Of a stretch of DNA of 64,000 bases, positions 18,541 through 27,216 are shown one piece after another. Origin of the DNA: Lysinibacillus fusiformis (GTDB taxonomy: Bacteria; Bacillota; Bacilli; Bacillales_A; Planococcaceae); NCBI GenBank assembly GCA_030027265.1, contig JASENG010000010.1, forward strand, positions 1 through 64,000. The letters run 5' to 3'. Within the stretch, counting starts at the first letter, position 1; every line of letters begins with the position of its first letter. The position numbers were made by a program, and so were the translations under genes. The notes beneath the pieces are model-generated. The model did not search any database. It was not told where the DNA came from and saw only the letters and a program-made list of their open reading frames with translations.

Positions 18541-18730
18541 CAAAAGAAAAAGACCCATGCCTAATAAATAGGCAAAGGTCTTGCTAAGCAATTTGAGTGA
18601 TTTCAAATATCTTTGAAATCAAAAGTCATATGCTTTCACACCCGATGGTTCCCACCATGTAATGACGAATGTGAAGTAAGTATTTTTCAATACTTATAAG
18701 CTACTCCCCTTTGACAGCAGTCAAATGGTT
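18541..18730 (-). promoter_or_regulatory. yybP-ykoY manganese riboswitch with terminator
   Basis: Read on the minus strand, the leader contains the conserved blocks in order: AAAGGGGAGTAGC (18713-18701), TTCGTCATTAC near 18658-18668, and GCAAGACCTTTGCC near 18573-18586. The last block runs into a terminator hairpin with AGGCATGGGTC and TTTTTC (18584-18545). In this family Mn2+ binding stabilises the aptamer and lets transcription proceed into exporter genes, here terC. Type and target agree. Confidence 0.93.
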
Positions 18731-18751
18731 ATTCAGTTATTATTTAACCTA

Positions 18752-18779
18752 ATTATAACATAGCCCATCGGAAATGCAA
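18752..18779 (-). promoter_or_regulatory. Promoter of the riboswitch-terC unit
   Basis: TTGCAT (18779-18774) and TATAAT (18757-18752) on the minus strand with a 16-base spacer, placing the transcript start just before the aptamer. Confidence 0.6.
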
Positions 18780-18862
18780 TGGAATGATTCAAATTTTGTA
18801 TGCAATTTATAAGAAAAGCTTAATAAAATCGCCATATAAAATATAAGTTCCTAAGGAATCCC

Positions 18863-20440
18863 TTATAATAAGCTATATAGTTTGATGTCTTCGTTTTTCT
18901 CCGAGAACCAGCGCATAGCAAATTCATTTTCGAATAAGAAGACTAAGTTATCGTAGCGATCTTTTACTAGCATTGAGCGTGTTGAATGCATTGATTCTTT
19001 TACATCTTCTTCATTTTCAATCCAACGAGCAATTTTTGAACCAATCGGCTGCATTTGCACTTCCACATTGTATTCATTTTTCATGCGGTGCTCGAACACT
19101 TCAAATTGCAATTGCCCAACAGCCCCAAGTATTACTTCTTCTGTATGAAGGGTTTTATAATATTGAATGGCCCCTTCTTGCACTAATTGCAGAATCCCTT
19201 TGTGGAATTGCTTTGATTTCATAACGTTTTTTGCTGTTACTCTTACAAAAAGTTCCGGTGTAAATTGAGGTAATTTTTCAAATTGGAATGTTTTTTTGCC
19301 ACCGACAATTGTATCGCCAATTTGATATGTTCCCGTATCATATAGCCCAATAATATCACCCGCGACTGCCTCGTCAACAGTTTCTCGGTCATCTGCCAAG
19401 AACTGAGTAGATTGCGTCACTTTAAAGGATTTGCTTGTGCGTGATAAAGTAACGTTCATACCGCGCTCAAATTTACCTGAAACAATTCGCACAAAAGCAA
19501 TTCTATCACGGTGAGCCGGGTTCATATTTGCTTGGATTTTAAAGATGAAACCAGAAAGATCTCCATGTTCAACTGGATCTATAAATTGCTCATCCTCCGT
19601 GATACGAGGCTGTGGTGCGGGTGCAAATTGTAAATACGTTTCAAGGAAAGTTTGCACACCAAAATTTGTTAAAGCTGAACCAAAGAATACAGGGGATAGC
19701 TCACCACGACGAATTTTTTCCTCTGAAAAATCGTTTCCTGCTTCATTTAAAAGCATAATGTCATCCATTGCTTGTGAATAGTAAGAAGTAACTTTCATCG
19801 GATGGTCAACCGCCAGCTCTCCGTCCTCATCAATCGGTAAGAAACGTTCGGATTCTTCTGTTCGGAATTGCTCAATGCGTTTGTTATAGCGATCATAGAT
19901 TCCTAAGAATTCTTTCCCCATCCCGATAGGCCAGTTCATTGGGTATGCATTGATTCCTAACACTTCTTCTAATTCTTCGATTAGCTCAAGCGGTTCTTTT
20001 CCTTGACGGTCTAATTTGTTGATGAAAGTAAAGATTGGAATACCGCGCAGACGACAAACTTTAAATAGTTTTAATGTTTGCGCCTCGATACCTTTTGCAG
20101 CATCGACAACCATTACTGCACTGTCAACTGCCATTAAAGTACGGTAGGTATCCTCAGAGAAATCTTGGTGACCAGGCGTATCCAGGATATTCACTCGTTT
20201 ACCTAGGTAGTCAAATTGCATGACGGAAGATGTAACCGAAATTCCACGTTGTTTTTCAATTTCCATCCAGTCAGATGTTGCAAATTTACCTGATTTTTTA
20301 CCCTTAACTGTACCCGCATCACGTATAGCACCACCGAATAATAATAATTTCTCTGTAATCGTCGTTTTACCAGCATCTGGGTGAGAGATTATGGCAAAGG
20401 TACGACGTGATAATATATCTTGTTCTAATTTTGAAGTCAT
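18863..20440 (-). CDS. prfC: Peptide chain release factor 3
   Basis: 525 residues, the normal RF3 length. The GTPase motifs are intact: G1 SHPDAGKTT, the RGISVTSS switch region, G3 DTPGHQDF, G4 NKLD. Domain 2 and the C-terminal domain follow ([18 protein letters not shown]). RF3 recycles RF1 and RF2 from the ribosome after peptide release. It is a single gene. The region beyond its stop has only an imperfect TATAAG/CTTATA hairpin near 18810-18830 as a terminator candidate. RF3 is not universal in Bacillales, so its presence is mildly informative about lineage. Confidence 0.97.
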   Translation of the reverse strand: MTSKLEQDILSRRTFAIISHPDAGKTTITEKLLLFGGAIRDAGTVKGKKSGKFATSDWMEIEKQRGISVTSSVMQFDYLGKRVNILDTPGHQDFSEDTYRTLMAVDSAVMVVDAAKGIEAQTLKLFKVCRLRGIPIFTFINKLDRQGKEPLELIEELEEVLGINAYPMNWPIGMGKEFLGIYDRYNKRIEQFRTEESERFLPIDEDGELAVDHPMKVTSYYSQAMDDIMLLNEAGNDFSEEKIRRGELSPVFFGSALTNFGVQTFLETYLQFAPAPQPRITEDEQFIDPVEHGDLSGFIFKIQANMNPAHRDRIAFVRIVSGKFERGMNVTLSRTSKSFKVTQSTQFLADDRETVDEAVAGDIIGLYDTGTYQIGDTIVGGKKTFQFEKLPQFTPELFVRVTAKNVMKSKQFHKGILQLVQEGAIQYYKTLHTEEVILGAVGQLQFEVFEHRMKNEYNVEVQMQPIGSKIARWIENEEDVKESMHSTRSMLVKDRYDNLVFLFENEFAMRWFSEKNEDIKLYSLL

Positions 20441-20642
20441 TTTGTTTCTCCTTTTTATACCTTGCTGTTGAAAAGCATCTTTCGCAAACTACGAATATGC
20501 TGCTTCCCATTACCGATTTCATAAAAGTACCTAACAGTATAATAAAAGATTATCCTTAGCCAGCACAACCATTTTTCCTTTAACCTACTGTTTATACTGG
20601 GAACAAATTCTTTTATGTATCCCTATATTTCAAACTCTGCTG

Positions 20643-20690
20643 AATAAATTTTAATGGCTGTCCAATAAGCATATTGCTTACTGAACAGCC
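20643..20690 (-). terminator. Likely terminator of the peptidase-murE operon
   Basis: GGCTGT-TCAGTAAGC and GCTTATTGG-ACAGCC form a long imperfect stem on the minus strand, 30 bases after murE, followed by an A/T-rich run (ATTAAAATTTATT) rather than a clean T tract. Confidence 0.6.
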
Positions 20691-20720
20691 CTGCAAATTA
20701 GATTCATCTTACTTTTAGAT

Positions 20721-22190
20721 TTAAACAAATTTTAAACGACCCGCTTCGATTGCAATTTCTGCATCGCTATGGGGATATTTTGTGTTTTCGATGATTTGAT
20801 AATCTTCGTGACCTTTTCCTGCAAAAATAATTATATCACCCGGTTCAGCAATTGATACCGCATGACGAACCGCTTCCGCTCGATCACCGATACAAGCATA
20901 ATTTTCGTGTTGCATTCCTTTAGCTAGATCTCCCGTAATGCTTTCAAAATCTTCATAGCGAGGGTCGTCTGTTGTAAGTATGACATAATCAGCTCGAGAT
21001 GCTTTTTCTGCCATTGCAGGACGTTTAGATTTATCCCGATTGCCGCCCGTGCCGATTAAGAAAATCAACTTATTTTCAGGTTTCTTATAAGGCAAAGCAG
21101 CATGAATGGCTTTTTCAATAGCATCTGGTGTATGGGCATAATCAATAAAAATTTGCAATGGCAAATCTGTCTTCACACGTTCCATACGTCCGCGGACTGG
21201 AGCTAAATCCTCAATTTGTTCGATAATTTCTTCAAGCGAGTATCCTCTAGCATAGAAAACAGCTGTCGCCGCCAACACATTATAGACATTAAATTCCCCT
21301 AGCAAATGCATTGTTACCGGGAATTTCCCTTCAGGTGTAAGCATATCAAAAGTTGTTAATCCGTCTTCATAGTTGCAATTTTCTGCTTTAAAAATGGCAT
21401 CATTATTTAATCCATATGTCCAAACTGGATAAGAAGTCATTCGCTCATATTTTTCAGACCAAGGATCGTCTGCATTTAAAACTACATATTTATTTTTCGT
21501 AAAATCTTGACCCATTTGTGAGAACAATAACCCTTTAGCATTTCCATACTCTTCCATTGTTCCATGGAAGTCTAAATGATCATGAGTCAGGTTTGTAAAT
21601 ACCGCAACATCATAATCCACACCAGCTAATCTCCCTAAGGCTAAACCATGGGAAGATACCTCCATAACCATCGCACTGCAGCCTTCCATTTTCGCACGGA
21701 AAATCATTTGCTGTGTACTTAATACGTCATTTGTCGTATTGGCCGTTTCATAAAGTACGCCGTTTAATTCAAAGCCAATGGTTCCAGATAGAGCTGATCT
21801 TTCCCCCATCCCAACCAGCATATGATGAATGATTCCCGAAACACTTGTCTTCCCATTGGTACCGGTTACACCTATCATCATTAAATCGTTGGATGGATAA
21901 TCGAAAAATTTAGCTGCTAGAAGTCCCAGGACACGGTCTGTATTTTTTACGATTACTTGTGCTGCTTCACCTTCTAAAGAAAGTTCACGATTTGCGACTA
22001 CGACTGTTGCACCTGCATCAACTGCTTTTTGTGCATAATCATGACCATCGACTGTATCGCCCTTAATACAGATAAATAAACTTTTCGGTTGAACACTTCT
22101 AGAATCTATTGAAATATCTTTCACTGTATTAGGTAACTGCCCCAAAATTTTCTTTAACGGGATGACACTTAATAATTCCTCTGTATACAT
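20721..22190 (-). CDS. murE: UDP-MurNAc-tripeptide synthetase MurE, probably L-lysine-adding
   Basis: 489 residues. ATP-binding GVTGTNGKTS (107-116), the carbamylated lysine in NAKG (Lys219), HDHLDFHG (203-210) and the C-terminal ligase domain are intact. The amino-acid specificity motif at 408-411 is DDPR, not the DNPR of diaminopimelate-adding enzymes. DDPR is, to my knowledge, the motif of the Thermotoga maritima MurE, which adds lysine, and Lysinibacillus-type walls contain lysine. The gene sits outside any division/cell-wall cluster. Its ribosome site (GGAGGCG) lies inside the end of the upstream M42 peptidase gene, two bases before the start region, so the two are co-translated. Lysine preference is inference. 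Confidence 0.92.
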   Translation of the reverse strand: MYTEELLSVIPLKKILGQLPNTVKDISIDSRSVQPKSLFICIKGDTVDGHDYAQKAVDAGATVVVANRELSLEGEAAQVIVKNTDRVLGLLAAKFFDYPSNDLMMIGVTGTNGKTSVSGIIHHMLVGMGERSALSGTIGFELNGVLYETANTTNDVLSTQQMIFRAKMEGCSAMVMEVSSHGLALGRLAGVDYDVAVFTNLTHDHLDFHGTMEEYGNAKGLLFSQMGQDFTKNKYVVLNADDPWSEKYERMTSYPVWTYGLNNDAIFKAENCNYEDGLTTFDMLTPEGKFPVTMHLLGEFNVYNVLAATAVFYARGYSLEEIIEQIEDLAPVRGRMERVKTDLPLQIFIDYAHTPDAIEKAIHAALPYKKPENKLIFLIGTGGNRDKSKRPAMAEKASRADYVILTTDDPRYEDFESITGDLAKGMQHENYACIGDRAEAVRHAVSIAEPGDIIIFAGKGHEDYQIIENTKYPHSDAEIAIEAGRLKFV

Positions 22191-22192
22191 GA

Positions 22193-23251
22193 TTACGCCT
22201 CCGAATCCATTCGTGAAATTACATAAGTGTATAACATTTGTGCTGTCGCTCTTAAAGAATCAACATGGGTTCTTTCATAGGCATGTGATGCCTCAATGCC
22301 TGGTCCGAATAAGGCATGCTTCACATCAAAGCCTGCTCGAATTGCCGCTGAAGCATCTGAGCCATAGTTCGGATAGATATCCAGCTTATAATCAATAGCA
22401 TTTGTTTTGGCCAGCTCCACTAAATGTCTCGTTAACTCATAGTGATACGGCCCGCTTGAATCCTTTGCACAAATGGATACTGTATACTCATCGGAGCTTT
22501 GGCCATCGCCAATTGCCCCCATATCAACTGCAATATATTCCACTACTTGCTCGGGAACATTTGAATTTCCGCCGTATCCAATCTCTTCATTGTTAGAGAT
22601 ATAAAAATGTGAAGTATATGGCAATTTGATATCGTTTTCTTTAATGTTCTTTACTAATTGCAATAACAAAGTTGTACTTGCTTTATCATCTAAATGCCGA
22701 GACTTGATAAATCCAGTGTCTGTTGTCTCAAAGCGTGGATCAAAGGAAACAAAGTCCCCAACATCAATGCCGGCAGCACGCACATCATCTGCATTAAAGC
22801 ATTTCTCATCTATACGAACTTCTATATGGTTCGCATCTCTTTTAATGGTATCTGGATTGCTGTAAACATGGACAGTAGTTTCATGGAGCAGGATGGTACC
22901 TCGGATTTTTTTACCTTGTGCAGTATGGATTGTACAATATTCACCCTCCACCGCATTCCATTTAAATCCGCCAATCATGGTTAATTTTAAACGACCGTTC
23001 GCTTTTATTTCCTTGACCATTGCGCCTAAAGTATCAACGTGTGCAGTTAATAGACGGTGAGAGGTATCATTTTCTCCTTCGATTGTTGCTATAATCGCAC
23101 CTTTATTTGTTTGTTTATATTCAATACCCGCACTTTTTAAATAATTTCCTATAAATTGCATGATTGTTTTGGTATAGCCTGATGGACTAGGAATATTTAC
23201 TAATTGACCTAATAAATCAATTGTACGTTTTTCATCAAAGACATTATTCAC
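22193..23251 (-). CDS. M42-family metallo-aminopeptidase
   Basis: 352 residues of the glutamyl-aminopeptidase/FrvX/YsdC group. Metal and catalytic residues are visible: AHVDTLGAM (first metal His/Asp), SRHLDDKA (bridging Asp), NNEEIGYGG (catalytic and metal Glu), AVDMGAIG (metal Asp) and YERTHVD (metal His). These enzymes form dodecameric shells that trim peptides in the cytosol. The stop is two bases before the murE start. A role in recycling peptidoglycan peptides would fit this coupling but is speculative. No terminator separates the pair. Confidence 0.92.
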   Translation of the reverse strand: MNNVFDEKRTIDLLGQLVNIPSPSGYTKTIMQFIGNYLKSAGIEYKQTNKGAIIATIEGENDTSHRLLTAHVDTLGAMVKEIKANGRLKLTMIGGFKWNAVEGEYCTIHTAQGKKIRGTILLHETTVHVYSNPDTIKRDANHIEVRIDEKCFNADDVRAAGIDVGDFVSFDPRFETTDTGFIKSRHLDDKASTTLLLQLVKNIKENDIKLPYTSHFYISNNEEIGYGGNSNVPEQVVEYIAVDMGAIGDGQSSDEYTVSICAKDSSGPYHYELTRHLVELAKTNAIDYKLDIYPNYGSDASAAIRAGFDVKHALFGPGIEASHAYERTHVDSLRATAQMLYTYVISRMDSEA

Positions 23252-23444
23252 TAAAAAGCCCCCTCAATTTCCGTAACTTCTAAATAAAATTAATAATATC
23301 AAAATTCACCAAAAATCGACACCCTCATTAGATATGTATTTCCAAAAATTTTAAATAAAAGTAGAATCCGTTCACTTTTGATAATAATTGTATACAATAT
23401 TATACCACTTCTCGTGCATTCAAATAAAAGGGAAGTTTCATCAT

Positions 23445-23488
23445 TTTTAGAAAAACATGATTTTCGCATGGATTAGCGAAAATCATGT
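23445..23488 (-). terminator. Terminator of the aldehyde dehydrogenase gene
   Basis: A perfect 13-bp stem (ACATGATTTTCGC and GCGAAAATCATGT, 8-nt loop) followed on the minus strand by TTTTTC and more T-rich sequence. Confidence 0.85.
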
Positions 23489-23508
23489 CATTTTCCAGAA
23501 AGCGTTTT

Positions 23509-24900
23509 TTATTTTAGCATGGTTTTTACAAGTTTTAATTTATGTTTATATGGCGGGAACAGTAAATTATTCGCCAATTTTGAGGATCGCTTCATGATGG
23601 ATTTTGGATGTGTAAAGTTTTCAAAGCTTGCCTTCCCATGATAGGCATTAACCCCGGATGGTCCAACCCCTCCAAATGGTAAATAAGGGTTTGCCACATG
23701 TGTGACCGTATCATTAATACAGCCGCCACCAAATGGGAGCTCTTCAAGGAAATACTCTATCGCCTTTTCATGCTCTGAAAAGAAATAGGCTGCTAAAGGC
23801 TTCGGCAATTTTTGAACTTGATGAAGTGTGTATTTTAAGTTGTCATATTTTATAATCGGCAATATCGGCCCGAAGATCTCATCTTCCATAATGGGATTCG
23901 ACCAATTTATATTTTCCAGTATTGTTGGCTCCATATATAAATCGGATGGGTCAATTTTTCCGCCAAATGTGATATTTTCTTTTTCAGCTTCAAGCAATTT
24001 TTCTAGGCGGGCAAAATGACGATTGTTCACAATTCGCCCATAGTCTCCACTTTTCTGTGCATCTTTTCCATAAAACTGCACGATGGTTTTTTGCAATTCT
24101 TTTACGAATTTCTCATAAATAGAGGAATGTACTAATAAATAATCTGGTGCAACACAGGTCTGTCCCGTATTATTAAATTTCCCCCAGATAATTCGTTTAG
24201 CTGCAACATCCAGGTTAGCTGTCTGATCCACAATGGCCGGACTTTTCCCTCCAAGCTCCAATGTTACTGGAGTTAATTTTTCAGCTGCTGCACGCATGAC
24301 AACTTTCCCCACTGCTACACTGCCAGTAAAGAAAATATAATCAACTGAAGCGTGAATTAGATTGGTTACTTCTTCCTTCTCCCCTTCTACCATCCGTATA
24401 TAGGAAGTATCAAAGGTTTCTTCAATTATCCGCTTTATAATCTCAGTAGTATGCGGAGTCGTCTCAGAAGGCTTTACAATCGCTGTATTCCCTCCAATAA
24501 TCGCACCAATTAACGGCTCCATGACAAGCTGAAAAGGATAATTAAATGGCCCAATAATCAAAACAACACCGTAAGGATCCCGGACGATAAAACTTTTTGC
24601 CGGCTGGAAATGGAGCGGTGTTTTTACATGAACAGGTTTTGCCCATTCATCAATATTTTTCACGAAATAGCTAATACTATCCAGTACAATTCCTACTTCG
24701 TTTGAATACGCTTCAAATTCGCTTTTTCCTAAATCTAAATTTAAAGCCTTCAAAATTTCTTTTTCATATTGCTTGATTTTATCTTTTAGCATGAATAATT
24801 GCTTTTTGCGGAATTCAATATTTCTTGTATGGCCTGTTAAAAAAAATTTTTTTTGCTCTTCTATCATGTTTTCTACGTCTTTTGCCGTGAATCTTGCCAT
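23509..24900 (-). CDS. Aldehyde dehydrogenase, class-3-like (YwdH/AldX type)
   Basis: 463 residues, short like class 3 enzymes. The NAD site FTGSVAVGK (191-199), catalytic Glu215 in LELGGKSP and nucleophile Cys249 in NNTGQTCVAPDY are intact, and the C-terminus has a basic/hydrophobic tail (LLFPPYKHKLKLVKTMLK) as in membrane-associated fatty aldehyde dehydrogenases. It oxidises aldehydes to acids with NAD(P). The frame opens at 24906 with ATG-TTG-ATG; AAGGTAGGG is best spaced for the ATG at 24900. It is a single gene with its own terminator; substrate unknown. Confidence 0.93.
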   Translation of the reverse strand: MARFTAKDVENMIEEQKKFFLTGHTRNIEFRKKQLFMLKDKIKQYEKEILKALNLDLGKSEFEAYSNEVGIVLDSISYFVKNIDEWAKPVHVKTPLHFQPAKSFIVRDPYGVVLIIGPFNYPFQLVMEPLIGAIIGGNTAIVKPSETTPHTTEIIKRIIEETFDTSYIRMVEGEKEEVTNLIHASVDYIFFTGSVAVGKVVMRAAAEKLTPVTLELGGKSPAIVDQTANLDVAAKRIIWGKFNNTGQTCVAPDYLLVHSSIYEKFVKELQKTIVQFYGKDAQKSGDYGRIVNNRHFARLEKLLEAEKENITFGGKIDPSDLYMEPTILENINWSNPIMEDEIFGPILPIIKYDNLKYTLHQVQKLPKPLAAYFFSEHEKAIEYFLEELPFGGGCINDTVTHVANPYLPFGGVGPSGVNAYHGKASFENFTHPKSIMKRSSKLANNLLFPPYKHKLKLVKTMLK

Positions 24901-25059
24901 CAACATCCCTACCTTAATACATAATTAAAATTTATCTGTTCATAATAACTATGTACAATTTACTACAATTTATCGTCTAATTCCTTCTTAAATGTTTAAT
25001 TTTAATTTACAAATGGTATTTAGAAAGGAAACAGACAAAATGAAGGGGGCAATTTTATT

Positions 25060-25224
25060 ATGATTTCGACTGAAACTTGGTGGGAAAAAATTTTTTCAGG
25101 GCCTTTGTCTATTGGATTAAATGGAGAAAAAGTACATCAGTTAGAAGACGAATCTTTTTTATTCTTAAAAGAAGAGGAAGAAGAATTGCCACAAGTTGAA
25201 TTTGAACAGCAGGTTGATTATTAA
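25060..25224 (+). CDS. Small acidic protein (54 residues), unknown
   Basis: An ATG at 25060 follows AGGGGGC by nine bases and opens a 54-codon frame ending in TAA at 25222. The protein starts MISTETWWEKIFSGPLSIGL and ends in an acidic stretch with ten Glu in its last third (KEEEEELPQVEFEQQ). A rho-independent terminator follows 46 bases on, making a complete small transcription unit. The frame is too short for most gene finders. A 7-codon frame (25040-25063) overlaps the start as ATGA and may be a leader or chance. No family recognised. Confidence 0.6.
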   Translation: MISTETWWEKIFSGPLSIGLNGEKVHQLEDESFLFLKEEEEELPQVEFEQQVDY

Positions 25225-25270
25225 TTACCTCTAGTCCTATTTTTTGCGAAATTTCATTTGAATAAAGACG

Positions 25271-25307
25271 AGACCCTTTATCCAAGTGGAAAGGGTCTTT
25301 TGATTTT
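25271..25307 (+). terminator. Terminator of the small acidic ORF
   Basis: AGACCCTTT and AAAGGGTCT form a perfect 9-bp stem with a 10-nt loop, followed by TTTTGATTTTG. Confidence 0.8.
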
Positions 25308-25559
25308 GTTACGGGCTTAGTTCGCTTCTTTACCTTGCGAATTAAATATTTTACTTGCTACTTTGCTTCATTTATTTGCGTGCGACTTTGATCAAATTCC
25401 ACGGATCTGGCCAAACTCCAGCTCAAATGGATGTTCACCAAAAGTTGGATGTTCTGTTTTCAGCGGAGTCTACCAATAAGAAATCCACAAATTCAGCTGC
25501 TCCATGATACCGATTCTAATCGTATGCCTTCAATAACATTTATATGCGAAGGAAGAACA
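25308..25559. other. Gap with possible decayed coding sequence
   Basis: No intact gene. On the minus strand around 25400-25480 one frame reads TPLKTEHPTFGEHPFELEFG followed by a short continuation broken by a stop, which looks more like protein than chance would give. It may be the remnant of a lost gene; I cannot identify it. Confidence 0.35.
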
Positions 25560-25640
25560 TTATCTAAATAACAAATACAAAATCACAGCTAAAATGACTG
25601 TTCCACTTGTAATTAATGTTTTTATGTCATTGGGTTTCAT
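25560..25640 (-). CDS. Candidate 26-residue single-pass membrane peptide
   Basis: The frame MKPNDIKTLITSGTVILAVI then LYLLFR and stop is preceded by AGAGAGG eight bases before the ATG. It has a short hydrophilic N-terminus and one hydrophobic segment of about 17 residues, the layout of real bacterial membrane mini-proteins. It lies on the same strand as, and 68 bases downstream of, the YutG-like phosphatase gene, so it could be the last gene of that unit. Length alone cannot prove coding; conservation in relatives would. Confidence 0.45.
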   Translation of the reverse strand: MKPNDIKTLITSGTVILAVILYLLFR

Positions 25641-25707
25641 CTGTTTTGCCTCTCTTACTAAGTAAATTTCTACATCTATATATTATTCTACAATAAAAAT
25701 GCTTCAG

Positions 25708-26289
25708 CTAAAGATCTGAATTAGAATTTGAGGAGGATTCAAGCACTAAAGCAGGGACATCTGCAAATGTTTCCCCGTCCTCTTCCAGATCACGCATGCG
25801 ATGGGCGATTCTAGAGGCAGCACTTGCAGCAATACTGCCAACAAGATCATCTAAAAATGTATGAACAGTTGAACCTATTTTGGTATCTAGTTCTTTGATG
25901 ATTCCGACCTTATCTTTATCTAAATAGCCAAATGTTGTTAATGCAATGCTTCCATAGGTCATTACCGCACCCAATGCCAGCGTTTCATCAACGCCAAATA
26001 AGCCTTCATCGGCCTCGATAAGGGATTGCAATGGTTCTGATAGCATTTTCTTTTCTGCTAGTTCATCCAGTTCAATCCCTACAAGTACGGAATGCTGCAC
26101 TTCTCGCTTTCGTAAAACGCGCTCAACCGATTCAACACAATGCTCCATTAGTAAGCCCTCATTATATGGCAACTGCATTTGATATACAATTTCAGCGATG
26201 TCTTCTATTTTCACGCCGCGTCTCTTAAGCGCCTCTTTCGTTGCTTGAGCAACAACCTCTGACGGTACACGAACATTTTTATCATGCAT
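25708..26289 (-). CDS. yutG: Phosphatidylglycerophosphatase A-related protein (YutG-like)
   Basis: 193 residues. The C-terminal 120 residues match the PgpA family as seen in Gram-positives: DKDKVGIIKELDTKIGSTVH and TFLDDLVGSIAASAASRIAH. The N-terminal part (RVPSEVVAQATKEALKRRGVKIEDIAEIVY) is a helical extension typical of YutG. Family members dephosphorylate phosphatidylglycerophosphate in phospholipid synthesis; the hydrophobic helices of Gram-negative PgpA are weak here, so this may be a soluble variant with another substrate. ATG start. It is divergent from the yjcH-like gene. Confidence 0.85.
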   Translation of the reverse strand: MHDKNVRVPSEVVAQATKEALKRRGVKIEDIAEIVYQMQLPYNEGLLMEHCVESVERVLRKREVQHSVLVGIELDELAEKKMLSEPLQSLIEADEGLFGVDETLALGAVMTYGSIALTTFGYLDKDKVGIIKELDTKIGSTVHTFLDDLVGSIAASAASRIAHRMRDLEEDGETFADVPALVLESSSNSNSDL

Positions 26290-26416
26290 TTTAACATCCC
26301 CAATTCCGTTAGATTATGTAGATTGCAGGTGCTTTATTCCATACTACATAGTACACGTAGCAGTTTCGTTATGATACAATTTTTTGTACATCTATAGAAA
26401 ACAAGGAGGTCCCTTG

Positions 26417-27136
26417 ATGGATCGCGGAACCATTAAAGAAGTTTCATTTTTAAGTTCTTCATTAAACGAAGAAGTGGAATTATTAATTTACGTACCTGCA
26501 AATTATACGCCGCTAAATAAATATAACATTTTAATCGCCTCTGACGGCAAGGATTATTTCCAATTAGGCGGTATCACTCGCTTAGCAGATCAGTTATTGG
26601 AAGATTATGAAATCGAAAATCTCATTATTGTTGGGATACCTTATAAGAGTGTTGAAGATCGCAGAAAAAAATATATTCCTACCGGTGAGTCAAACGAAGC
26701 TTATTTACGTTTTCTTGCACATGAGCTTGTTCCATATCTCGATCAGGAATTTTCTACTTATCAACTAGGATCTACACGAGGAGTCATTGGAGATTCTATG
26801 GCAGCCACCGTTTCATTGCTCGCGGCATTAAAATATCCCACAATTTTCAGCAAAGCCATTTTACAATCCCCTTATGTAGATGAACATGTTTTAAAAATTG
26901 TTGAAGAATCGAATAATATGGATGCGGTTTCAATTTATCATGTAATCGGTAAAGGTGAAGATAAAGTTTTAACGACAGATAAAAAAATAAAGGATTTTTT
27001 AAAACCCAATCGACAACTTCACAAGCTACTTACCTCTAAAGGATACAAGACTTTTTATGAGGAAACCAATGGGAATCATACATGGAAGTATTGGAAGCCT
27101 GACCTTAAAAGAGCATTAATTCAAAATTTTAGTTAA
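26417..27136 (+). CDS. yjcH: Putative esterase, YjcH-like
   Basis: 239 residues of the Fes/esterase-D alpha/beta hydrolase group. The nucleophile elbow is GDSMAA (G-x-S-x-A in place of G-x-S-x-G), and NGNHTWKYW near the C-terminus supplies the histidine. Substrate unknown; the family cleaves carboxyl esters including siderophore esters. The frame opens at 26384, but AGGAGGT six bases before the ATG at 26417 fixes the start. It is the first of three genes in the order yjcH-yjcG-yjcF, conserved with B. subtilis. Confidence 0.88.
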   Translation: MDRGTIKEVSFLSSSLNEEVELLIYVPANYTPLNKYNILIASDGKDYFQLGGITRLADQLLEDYEIENLIIVGIPYKSVEDRRKKYIPTGESNEAYLRFLAHELVPYLDQEFSTYQLGSTRGVIGDSMAATVSLLAALKYPTIFSKAILQSPYVDEHVLKIVEESNNMDAVSIYHVIGKGEDKVLTTDKKIKDFLKPNRQLHKLLTSKGYKTFYEETNGNHTWKYWKPDLKRALIQNFS

Positions 27137-27216
27137 TGATGGTTGAGAGAAATGTCGAATTTTTTTAAATTCTGTTATAATTATTAGTATCATGAAAATT
27201 TAGGGGGGCTTATTTG

